Part shown: positions 1-14,719 of the stretch, one piece after another
How positions within the stretch are numbered: position 1 is the first letter of the stretch
How the letters are laid out: every line of letters starts with the position of its first letter
NCBI GenBank assembly: GCA_037389465.1
Contig: JAZARR010000105.1
Location: 3,658,001 to 3,722,000 of the forward strand
From: Baylisascaris procyonis
Taxonomy: Eukaryota > Nematoda > Chromadorea > Rhabditida > Ascarididae
Length of the DNA: 64,000 nt
Reading direction: 5' to 3'
Notes under the pieces: model-generated
What the model was told of the DNA's origin: nothing
Databases searched by the model: none
What the model saw: only the letters and a program-made list of their open reading frames with translations
Position numbers and translations under genes: made by a program

Positions 1-2
1 AC

Positions 3-3944
<3,942 letters not shown>

Positions 3945-5829
3945 CGATGTGTGTTCACTAACTTTTCAACTTTCGTTGTGATAGGGAATGAGATTTCCTA
4001 TACATAAGCACACAAAAAGTCACACATACACACGTACATCACTGTGGATGCATAGTATTTAACCCCTTACGGATGCCCTTATGAGCACATATTGGATAAT
4101 CACACATCGATCCATCGATGCTTGAGTTGTCGGTAAGCTGTTTTCTTGAAAGATAAAACCTCTATATTGATATAATTCCTTGATGCGCATTTTATCACGT
4201 TTGTTGTTTCATCAGACATTATCCTCCCATCTGATTTCTGAGTTGAATTCCAAACATTAGACGTCACCCTTGAAGAAGTCATAAACAAAGGCAGCACAAC
4301 TGTGTACAACAAAGGGCTGTCACTTTAAGGTAACCAGCTATCGTGAGGTGTAAATATATCGTCTTTGCTCTTGATTAATTGCTCCTCTCATCTACAGATG
4401 AACTGTTATCGCTTCTTTGTATCGCTTTAATTGTAAGCGCATATAGCGTATTTATATTCTGCTCATTCTACACTTATTTGTGTAGTAATAATGTTGCGTT
4501 TGCTGGTACAATTAACCACCTATCGGCTCTTTAGAAAGGGTTTCTTAGAAACTCCTACATAGTCTCAGTTTAGATGGAAGTGCTTAGCTCGTGCGATTTA
4601 AACCGTTGTCTGGTGGTTGTCAATTAAAGAAGATGTATGGCCAAAGTGGCTGATCGCATAAGAAGGATTCTTCGGTTCGGGCGTACATTGTTGGAGTAAG
4701 TTTTGATTGAGTACCAGCAAAGGTGAAGTGATTTGTTTCTCTGTTTACTTCGTTCATCATCAGCACTTGTTCACAAATAAAAACTCTTGCAATCGAACAA
4801 CGCGTGATACATTCTATATGAGCGTATAAAATGTGCCCCATATCCTTAAATAAGAAAACACATAACTCTAAAGGAATTTACTTCATATCATCGTAGTGTT
4901 GAATCCTTTGATCACTTTTTCTTAAGCAGGATTTTATGTGCTTCTTTGATTTTCTTTATTTAAGTGGGTTATTCGGATGAAATTTTCCATAATATTCATA
5001 ATTTATACTGCTATTTTTGCATATGTCTTTGTATGCACTTCAGAAACAGTCATTCTGATTCCCTCTCGGCTTAATCTCTCACGGTTGCGATTTTTCCACA
5101 ATTAGTAATTGTTTTTGGTTCTCTGTTGGTTGTGCATCGCCAAAACCGGAAGAAAAATTGAAAAACCTCTAACTTCAGGCCTTTTGCTTGTGGATCTGTG
5201 GTGCGCAGGAACGGGCTTGATAGGAAGGTTGAGGAGGATCTCCGATGTATTGGGTGACCGGATCGTGGTGATTTGAAGAATTTGAAAAATGTCCATGCTC
5301 CCGTCGAACTAGTGAGGGCGCACTCTGGCACATGCGGGTCCAGGGAACAGTTTTTGTCAAAAATTCTTTTATATGAAAGGGTGTGCATGCGATTTCAATT
5401 TGTTGAAGGGCACTTCCCCACCAACCTTCTACCGCCTCAGTACGTAGAGCAGCCTACTAGCGTACTCGAATATTGAAACTTTTCCCTACCGTTTCCGGCT
5501 TGTGCATGTTAAGTTGTCCTCCCTCTCCACCTCATCCCCCATTAGCTCATTTTGGGCGTTTTGAGAGGGTGATTGTACTGACGCAATCAGTGGGAATTGA
5601 ATTCCCTATGAGATTTCCTGCATCTCCGTGCTCGAAAACTCTTGACATCGAACTGAAGATAAACATAATATTAATACTGCGCTCTCTTTTCTCTCCCAAT
5701 CGAAATGCTGGTGACAGACTTAATAATACAGTTATGAATGTCTATCCATGCACTGGCATAAGGTTATTCTAAGGGACGTTCTGCATCATCCCTTATAGTC
5801 TATTAAGGCGGCATTTGTTCTTTATCTGT
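3945..5829. other. Intergenic, convergent between syntrophin and a - strand candidate gene
   Basis: This stretch should hold the 3'UTRs of the syntrophin gene and of the opposing small gene. I see no close canonical AATAAA after the syntrophin stop and no reading frame with convincing splice sites. The + and - ORFs around 5071-5476 overlap and match nothing I know. Confidence 0.4.
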
Positions 5830-6650
5830 TCATTTCCATTGTGCCATCGATTGCACAAGAAGGTCGAGGAATTCATCAGAGGCAAATAACATTCGTACAT
5901 GACCTGCGTATTTGCTAACATTTGAAGGTGAGATGTTCTTTTGATGGGAATATTAGTTCTGTGATCTCGCACTAGGTTGTTTAGTTCTGGGATTTTGTGG
6001 AGTTGCAGTTTCATGATGTACCTCTTTGATGGGCTTGACTCATGCAGAGAAGATGTGAGGTTTTTCCTGTGAAAGAGGAATAGCCGAAATGTGTCCAGTG
6101 ATCATAAAGGCAATTTTTGGCTGTCATTCTATTCTCTTATTGGAGACGAGTGGCATAATTTCACTGCGATGAAACAAACAATGAATCTTTACATGAGTAC
6201 ATTAATGCGCTGATCGTTGAAATGTTTTAAAAGTTGCTGCAATTTTCTGCGGTGTGCGAGGGAGGTTCATCCGTTTAAGCACTCAGGGGTCCTAGCATAC
6301 CCTCGCGAGGTGAGCGATTCCCCTTCGTTCAAGATTGTCGAGTACTCTTTCCACACGGGCCGCGACGGGGGAGATGGGATTGAACTTTGAACACTGTGAT
6401 TGTTCGTGAACAGTACATATCCTCTGAAAAAGTTTATTTCTACCTCAGTTACGTAAGGTAAATATAAAAATCTGCAAGACAAAACAACTCGCTTTACATA
6501 AGGAGTGGAGTGGATAGATGAAGCTTGGTGGGAGCTGCTTCCGGTCTTCGCTACCCTATCCGTTTCCGATCTTTCCTCCTTCCACCTCTGCAGTTCCGCG
6601 ACACTGAGGAATGCACAGTTTGCAATATGCAGTCCTGTTGTGGACCGCAT
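5830..6650 (-). CDS. Unrecognised small protein, about 125 residues, four exons
   Basis: Not recognised. The model reads from ATG 6650 with exons 6650-6498, 6423-6301, 6209-6193 (a 17-nt exon) and 5914-5830, ending in TGA; phases 0, 0, 2 agree throughout. Acceptors include CTTTTTCAG before exon 2, and donors are GTAAAG, GTATGC, GTAAAG. The first exon is polar and basic-acidic (AELQRWKEERSETDRVAK). The C-terminal half looks like helical protein (VAARVERVLDNLERRGIAHL, then HVRMLFASDEFLDLLVQSMA). An acceptor-like CTACAG lies 16 nt upstream of the ATG, which would suit trans-splicing. The 17-nt exon is the weakest link. An alternative exon near 6060-6020 could replace it. No family could be assigned. 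Confidence 0.4.
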
Positions 6651-6993
6651 TATTTTGCAAAGAGCCCTGTAGGCTTGTGATCAGGTGGAATTTCTCTGCT
6701 GTTTCTGTTTACATTGGCAATAATTTAAACCAGTTGGGGCGAACGTCCCAATCCTTGGGACATGATATGCGGTTTTGCAGTTCCGCTCATTTGACCAGCC
6801 GGTTTCATAAATTGCCATCAAAGTATAAAGCAGGTTCAAAAATGTGGTCATTTATCAACTGCTTTTACGCATCTCTTATGAAACGTTTGTTTTTCTCATG
6901 TATTTCCGACATAATCGTTTGATAAATGCGCTTTGTTTTGCAGCTTAAGAGAGCTTTTAGGCTCCCTTAAGCGATATTTTTGAAGTTGACGAG

Positions 6994-9505
6994 TCAGCTC
7001 GCAAGCCGGGTATTTGGCTGTCCGCTATAGTATAGCACGTTACTCCCACAGTGTTCCAAGCGTCTCGTTTCAGTATTTACTGAGTTAGAGTAACCTCAAA
7101 GACAGACCAACCCGCACAAATACATGCACATGGAATGTCGCGATAGCAGGTATTGCAGGCGGAGGTTTACCAAAGCGCATAAAATGTTGATAACACGTGT
7201 GTGCATCAGTGGCTTCCGCTAAAGCAATCCCTTCTCGACGGCTTTTAACAATGGGGGATTAATGTGTGAAATACAGGCTTTTCTCTACACTTCACCATGC
7301 AAATAGCAACACTATGTTTGACGGCTTTATTTCACAACAACTGTTTAGGCGTTTTATTTAGAAACTTGTCACTTCAAAGAACTGGCAAAGTGCGGAAGCA
7401 ATGCGGACAGGATAGACATCCCACATCCTTGTTTCCTGTATCGATAATGAAGTCAGCAGATCCCCTCACCCAGGCATTTTCCTTCCCATAAACGAAACAT
7501 GACATTTAGTTTCGCATGGGAGCGCGTAATGCTTTTGTCAATGACAGGTGTTTTTAATTTGTGCTGAGATAACACGAAGAAAGAGAACGATGTGATAGGG
7601 AAGGGAGCCATATCGGTGGTGCGAAAAGGATCCCACTTGACGCGGGCAAGGAGGTGTGTCAAAGACAGAGGGATGGAATCATTCTTTGATATTGATGTCA
7701 TGTATTAACGTTAATTCTGTTGTTTTATGCTCACCTTATAGAAATGCCTCACAATGAAGTTGTGCATGTAATTAACCACTCTCCATACCAAGGATAGTTT
7801 GGCTTACCGGACACTGGTCCACCAAGTTAATCTTCGAGATGCCGGAACAGTGGTATGCGAACAAATGAAATTGGCTACTCACCTTAACGGTCTCATTTCG
7901 CAGTCACTCCGCACACTATTTTCTTTGTTCCCTTCCCTTCGCCGTGCTGTTTTCATTGGCTCCTCTCATGTATGCGAAGGTTTGTGCTTGTTTCGCATTT
8001 GCCGAGACAGTAAAGCATTGTATTTTTCGTTGTTTCCTTAGTATTAGGGTAATGTGACTGTAGACGTCAGGTACCGAATGTCAAGCTCCAGGATTCACTT
8101 TGGAGTTTACTACAATTCGCATAAAACATGAAAGTACCTGTATTTCCTGCCCGCTGGCAACTTAAGCTCACTTTAAGCTGCTCTTGTTGTCATGTGTATG
8201 GCCATACATGTGTATAAATGTTAGGAATATTCCTGGACAGATGTTATCGTACTTTTTTGTTTGGATACTCAAATAATGTGGATGATTAATGCAGAACGGG
8301 AACTGTATAAACGGCAAATGATCAGAGCTGGTCCCTCGAAAACCCTCCAGGATTGGAATTTTACGCTGAGCCAAACCGGATCCTTCTATTTTGGTCTCGT
8401 TGATACTGTGACCATCCAAAATTAAAACAATACGAACGTCAGCAACGAATGGATCGTTTATTTGTGGGATCAAACTGTACGTGGAGACAGACAGTTGGTA
8501 GAGTTAACACGTCAGTGTGCCGATGGAAGGTTGTAAATGAAGCATTGCGGTTGCTGCTCTTAGCCAATTCCTCTAAGTTGCAGTGTTGTTGACGGACTTG
8601 TCTATACCCAAGGAAATCGTCAACGTAACTCCATTATTGCACTTTCCTTCTCATACGTTCATGTTCGCATAGTTTGAGTTTGAATTTGCAGTTCGAACAC
8701 CTCTCTTCTACGTATTCTACATGAATATTTCCGTTGTTGCGTTGTGACTTGCTTGGTAGAGAGTTTAATAAAGTGGATGGATCGTGCAATAGACACATAA
8801 TTGTATAGCTCCAACTAGATTTTATGTGAAAACTTCCGATGAAAGGTGTTATCACCTTTCATTGCATACAAAATGTTCTGATTTCACACGAAGGATTTCT
8901 TTGCCGTGTTTCGTTGCCAATAGCTGAGCTCATCCATACCTTCCCACATTCTTTCTATGTTTAACATGTGACAGATCTTGTCATGGGTTACGTAACGGTA
9001 CGCTGCCGTGGATGTACAATCCGGCTCTGACAAGGAGCTCCATGACAGATTTTGGATTCGAAGGGATATGGAAAATGTCGGGGCGGTTACGGTAAACGGT
9101 CTGCGGGATTGGAAATAAAGGAACAGTACATCCCACACTGACCACGATTAGTCACCGCATTACAACGTGCCTGGGAATATCTCTCACTTCTGATCACTGC
9201 TACTGACCACAATTACGCAATTTCATGCAATTCCTTGCAACAAAGGGAACTATTCACCCGCTTCTCATCTCTACACTTTTGTGCGCTGTATGCGATGTTG
9301 TGCAATTGTGATGCATACTTTAAATGTGCACCGGTGCAACTCGTCTCATTTGGTATTCCGGCAGATTGCCGGACACCTTCCTTTAATCGCTGGAAAACTC
9401 ACTCGAAGATTGGTGACCTCGAAATCAACCCCACAATAATCCCATCCACCGCTCCAAGCAGTATGCTTATAAGCCACCGTTCTTTTCCTGGTTTACTCGC
9501 TTTAA
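6994..9505 (-). CDS. Candidate type II membrane protein with SEA-like ectodomain, partial model
   Basis: Unnamed gene assembled from phase-compatible exons. Linked exons are 9505-9403, 9100-8888 and 8474-8344. The first encodes a basic flank (KASKPGKERW) and a hydrophobic helix (LISILLGAVDGIIVGLIS). The second reads FSISLRIQNLSWSSLSEPDC and then YRYVTHDKICHMLN, resembling the first half of a SEA domain. The third has ADVRIVLILDG, resembling its later strand. Three further linked exons are 7563-7470 (HAKLNVMFRLWEGKCL), 7218-7171 and 7094-6994, the last ending RLAS and TGA. At least one exon between 8344 and 7563 is missing, because phases 1 and 0 do not join there. The N-terminal exon upstream of 9505 was not found. 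A SEA domain is usually an extracellular module of mucin-like or membrane-protease proteins. No protease catalytic motif is visible. Confidence 0.45.
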
Positions 9506-10874
9506 CTGTAGCAGGTGAATACAACCCTTTAGCGAAATTTGTTGGTAATGGCAGTTAAATACTAGATGTTTTGGGTGTGAAGTTGTTGGGGAATAATAGC
9601 GTTGTTCTTTAATAGGTTGTTGTATGCTTGAAGTGTGTGTCGAGGTGAAATCGATGATTTCAATGTGTAGGAGGGGTGGGGGGGGGGGAACACCATCAGA
9701 TTTCACTAGCGGGATATTTTCGACCGTGAGTTGTCGAAAATAAAGTGCTTTTTAATGTCTGAAGTTTTAGGCTCACCGGCGAGGTCTGTCTGTTTGCTTT
9801 TTGGAAGTGCTGAAATCACCGCCCGGTTTCACTTTTGGGTGTTTTCAGGCTCGGAGATAACGGGAATGTCATTCCTAACTTTTAAGTTCTTTCAAAAACT
9901 GTTATTTTTGGCACCTTTATGGTTGAAAACACCTACAGTGAAGTTGGCGGTTGTCTAGTCACTTTTGAAGTGTCCAATATTTCACCTCGACGATTGAGAC
10001 ACACCACACGTATAAAGATCTTTCAGTAATTAAGATTGCTTGTTCATACTGTTGTCTGTCTTACTTATTGATAAATGGTTTCGGCTTTCGTTCATATTTT
10101 TCCTATGAATTCGGGCTAGTTTATGGTTCATTTGTGGGAGGTCTGAGTTAATGGGGTCCCTTCTCTGGTTTCAGTCGGAACCGAAACCGCCTCGAACTCG
10201 AAGTCGGCCATTAGTGTCTGGATTTCAAAGAACCTCTTGGGATCACTATAGCTTTAAGCTCATCTATGTTCATAAAGCAGGGAGTAAATATAGCCAAGCT
10301 TGTGTTCCCGAGGGTGCTGTGAGAAGGTGATACAAGTCTTTTAGGTTGCAGTGGCTATACGTCCTGTGCTTTTCTTCACCACTTAAGTTCGTTTAAAACA
10401 TGTGATGGCTAAATTTGCGGTGTCAAACAACGTCTGTTCACTTATATTTGTTCATATTACGTTACTTTAATATTAATTTCGGTTTTGTAAACTACGGCCA
10501 TGTGACACTTCATTCGATTTGTTCTGTGCGCACTTCTGAATGGATGACAACAGCAGAACATGCCCTATCTATTCTCAAGATAAGACCCGTTAACCACGGA
10601 CACTTGTTTGCTATTTGAAACATGCTTACCTTAGTTCATATCAGCATGATTCCGATCTTTCCATATTTCCATTATTGCACCTGCCATCTGTCCTTTTCAA
10701 GTATGGTTAGTTTAGGTTTCCTCTGTCTTGTTCCATCGATTATCGCAGTTATACCTGCCACAGAGGTGTTTTCATTCCTTCACATTTTATGCGTAGCTGG
10801 TTACTGATATTACTGTGACGTGTTCATCATGCTTGTAGTGGACTGTGGAGTATTGCAGCTTATTGAGCGTGACG
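9506..10874. other. Intergenic between the - strand SEA candidate and eif-6
   Basis: This should contain the 5' end of the - strand membrane-protein gene and the promoter of eif-6, in divergent arrangement. A G-run (9673-9688) lies near its start. At 10175-10330 both strands carry open frames. The + frame follows a good acceptor (GGTTTCAG), and the - frame begins with ATG at 10211. Neither has a good matching donor, so I do not call a gene. Confidence 0.4.
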
Positions 10875-13800
10875 ATGGCGCTGCGATGTCAGTTCGAAGC
10901 GAGTAACGATGTTGGTGTCTTCTGTAAACTCACTAATGCGTACTGCCTAGTCGGCATCGGCGCATCAGAAAACTTTTACAGGTAGATTAAGGCACATTCA
11001 TCGATAAGGCAGTTTAATATCTCGTATCTGTTTCTTTCAGCTGTTGTCTCAGCTGATGATATTGGGTCACTTCGCAACACGACAGTCTGCCGAGTTTTTT
11101 GCCCGATCGTTGGCAATGTCGAGCTTCATCGTGCTTCCCTCTTGCACGCATTCCAAACGTGTTAGCTATTCGATGGTGAACGAGAGATCTGCATAGATCC
11201 TTTCATTTCCTTGCTATTGGATAGGTGAATAGGTGTATGCTATAGTGGACATGAAGACTATCCCAGACAGGGTTTACGATATATTTCAGTGTAGTGGAAG
11301 GAGAGTTGGCCGATGTTATCCCAGTAATTCATTGCTCTATCGCGGGCACACGTATTGTTGGTCGCACGACTGTGGGCAACAGGCACGGCTTGCTTGTGCC
11401 AAATGCGACCACCGACCAAGAGTTGCAGCACATAAGGAACAGGTAACCGTTTCTGATGTTCCTTTCCGTTCTAACATAAAAGTTGTTGTGTGATAGCGGA
11501 TTGATTTTCCTCTCTCATGCATCGATGCATATCCTTTCCTTTTCGATGGAATTCTTACTGCTAGAATCAGCATTTAACCATTCTCGATTTCTACTCTCAC
11601 CATCCTCTTGTTAGGAATCGATCTTTTTCCTCCTTCCCAGGAATTTGTTTTGTTGCCTTTATTTTCGTGAACTTGTTGTTGTGTGAGCGGACAACTATTT
11701 TCAGCCTTCCGGATTCGGTGCAGATAAAGAGAATCGACGAGAGGCTATCGGCACTCGGAAACGTCATCGCTTGCAACGATCACGTCGCGATTGTACATGC
11801 CGAAATCAGTGCAGAAACTGAGCAGGTATATATAATGATGTTTGTTATACACATGTTAAAGAGTCATGCTCGAATTCCAGAAATAGATGGATGGGGAACT
11901 TAATGTAAGGCTTCAATTTGTGTCGGCGAATGCGAACGGTAATTTCTTTTTGCTGGTGGTATGTTATCGTGACGTTTGCGGATTGATTCATGCAGGCGTG
12001 TTTGATGTCTTTGGAAAAGATATTTACAAATAGATTGTTACTATGTTTTTTTTCATGTCACATTTTCTTTTTCAAAGAAAACTGTTGTATTATCTCTTGT
12101 CATTTTGAAGCTTTCACCTGTTGCTGTTTAATTCTATCCCACCCCCTCCCTCTGTATTTTTTCTCACTCCGTTGAGGACGAATTGAATGGTAAGAGAACT
12201 AGTTGGAGAATAATCTGTGAACGGGCAAATGAATCATTTTTCTTCGATTGCCATATCCGTGCATTGCAGCTTTATGCATGAGGATTGCTTAGATTTGAAT
12301 TCCTGCAACATACACTTAAACAAACTATAGAGAAAAGTTGTTCTGAACAACGCAACAACGGATGCTTATGATACTCGAGGAAAGTATTTCTATCACTATG
12401 CGGTGTTCAATAATGAGTCGGGTTTCTTAAGCGCTGATGTCTTCTATTTGTGAGCATCTGATGCCTTAACTTTTATTGTGCATAAACGTCATGAATGGTT
12501 TTGATTTCGCAACGTTTCCATTCATCGAGAAATGACGAAAAATCACCCTTTGAACAGCACAAACAGCGAAGTATCAAAGGCAAAAAACGCAAAAAAAGCT
12601 TTACGAGAAACTTTCCAACTGTTTGCGATGTTTAATTTCCTTTGTATTGGCTGTTTTTTTTTTTTTCTGCATATGATTGAAAGCAATAACTCCCAGCAGT
12701 ATTTGAGTGTTCGCCCACTTCATTTTAAAGAATGTTTTTCAAGGCGTTGGTGGACATACTAAAGGTTGAAGTGTTTCGAATGAGTCTCGCACAGCACGCT
12801 TTGGTGAGTGCTTCTTATTTCCTTATATAAGCATTTGTGTTGAACAATTGTTTTAACAACACATCTTATTCTCCAAAGGGATATGTCAATCCATTCTTCA
12901 CGCAACTTTACCATAATCAACAATCGATATGTCCGCTTAATGGGTTTATGGTGCATCGCACTTTTGCGACGTTTTCTAACTTCTGATTCGCTTAATTCGT
13001 TGAAATGAGCTTGAAAGTGATATACTGCAAATCTGATTTTTAAGGGGTCTTTTTCCACTGCCGACTCTATTTCCTTTCATACACGCTATTAATATTTTTA
13101 TGTTACTCTACTCTTTGCTGGATTTCTTTTCTATTCTCATATGCTTATTGATTTGAGGTTGGTTCGTATGCGGCATTGAATTCGCTTGGTGCATTAGTCG
13201 CTGCGAAGACGCCAACAGAGACTCAGCGGGAAGTGGCTGCGCTCCTACAAATTCCAGTTGTTGCGGGCACAGTGAACAGGTTGAAAATTTATCTTTAACA
13301 TAATGAAGTAAATAAAGTGCAAAAATATTTGACAACAAAAAAACAAATTTTTTCCGCACTCTTTGCGAGCGGTAAAGTACAAACACCGTTGAACAATTGC
13401 AGTATAATAACGTAAATCAGCTATTCAAATTTTATTGTGTTTGGCCACTAGGCAGATATCTCTTTGCTACGTGTCTTGGCTGCCTTAGTTATACTTTATT
13501 ATATGTGGTATTATTCACCTATATGGAGTCCGTGAGATAACATTGCTTTATAGATGGTATCAGCGCTTAATTGCTCCGCAAGGTAAGATGAATTCATGTT
13601 ACTCAGGCAAGAAGTGAATTATTTGCCGAAAACGTTTCAGTCGTGGAACATATGCATAAGCTAGCAGCAAGCTTACTACTCGACACATGCAGTGATTACT
13701 TGAGGTTGGCAGTAATACGATATGCCGCCATTGTTGAATAAATGCTAAAAATACAGCTCTCATTATGCATCGACGCACAGTGATATTCCCGACGGATTGA

Positions 13801-14581
13801 TGTCATCAGTGAACATGATGGTATGAAAAAGTTGCTTAGAGGGGGGAGCAGAAAGACTGAGTTTTAGGAGAGAGGGAGGGAGGAGATTGGCAACTATAAG
13901 CGGATCAAGGTAATGTCATGCATTTCTACATAAAAACGACTTGTGAATTCGAGGCAGTCCTTTGGAACTTGAAAGACTTGCCGCAGTCGGGAAGATTTGC
14001 TTTTTATCATTTGCAGAAATCGAGGTGAAAATTTAAATGTAACTGAAATAAGGATAACGGAGTGAATGCTGGTACAGAGGTTGGTGACTTCTTTAAGTGA
14101 ATAGGATTTGTACACATAAAATGGAGGTGGTAGGATAAGCCGTTCCAACTTGAGGGCCATTCGGATCGCTATTATTTCACGACGAATCTTATCTCTCTGC
14201 ATAAGGCATTTTCTTTTTTTCTCTTTCTTTTGCTGGCTTCCTAACTTATTGAAATGTTTCGGTTCATGAAGCAGCTTACCAGTTGCTGTTTTTGCTGTTT
14301 CACTTATTTTGGATATAAGAACAACTTAGAACGTTGCGCTATCAGCTTCTTCAATGCAGGAGTTCGGCTTTCCTGTGAAATTAGAGTTCCTTTTTAGGGG
14401 ATCGGAATTGATTGGTGCTGGCTTGTGCGTTAATGACTGGGTTGCGATCACTGGCCTCGATACAACTAGTGCCGAGCTCTCCGTCGTCGAGTCTATCTTC
14501 AAACTCGGTGATCGTGACCACGGCGCACCTTCGGCGATCACTGGTCAGCTTCGCGATACGCTCATAGAAAGTCTGTTATGA
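10875..14581 (+). CDS. eif-6: Eukaryotic translation initiation factor 6 (eIF6)
   Basis: Anti-association factor that binds the 60S subunit at uL14 and takes part in nucleolar 60S biogenesis. Six exons agree in phase: 10875-10981, 11290-11442, 11705-11825, 12744-12803, 13158-13279, 14398-14581, giving 248 residues (family usual 245). Colinear family motifs include [79 protein letters not shown] and, near the end, [20 protein letters not shown]. All five pentein repeats are present. The start is the first ATG after a TATTGCAG acceptor 16 nt upstream, which suits trans-splicing. Intron 5 is 1.1 kb. The C-terminus is short, without the long phosphorylated tail. Confidence 0.97.
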
Positions 14582-14713
14582 GCGGTCGGTGATTCCATTA
14601 AAAGGTGAAGTGGAGTCGATTGGCAGCAGTTTCCAAAAGATTTCATGTGAGTTTAAGGAAGGGGGGAGGGAAGAGGCGTATTGGGTGGGTGACGTAGTTT
14701 TAGATTCTTCGAG

Positions 14714-14719
14714 AATAAA
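14714..14719 (+). terminator. Poly(A) signal AATAAA of eif-6
   Basis: A canonical AATAAA lies 133 nt after the eif-6 stop codon on the same strand. Confidence 0.6.

Noticed and set aside
10175..10330. Open frame after a GGTTTCAG acceptor on +, and an ATG-started acidic frame on -
   Set aside because: Both strands are open and neither has a consensus donor or a partner exon in phase.
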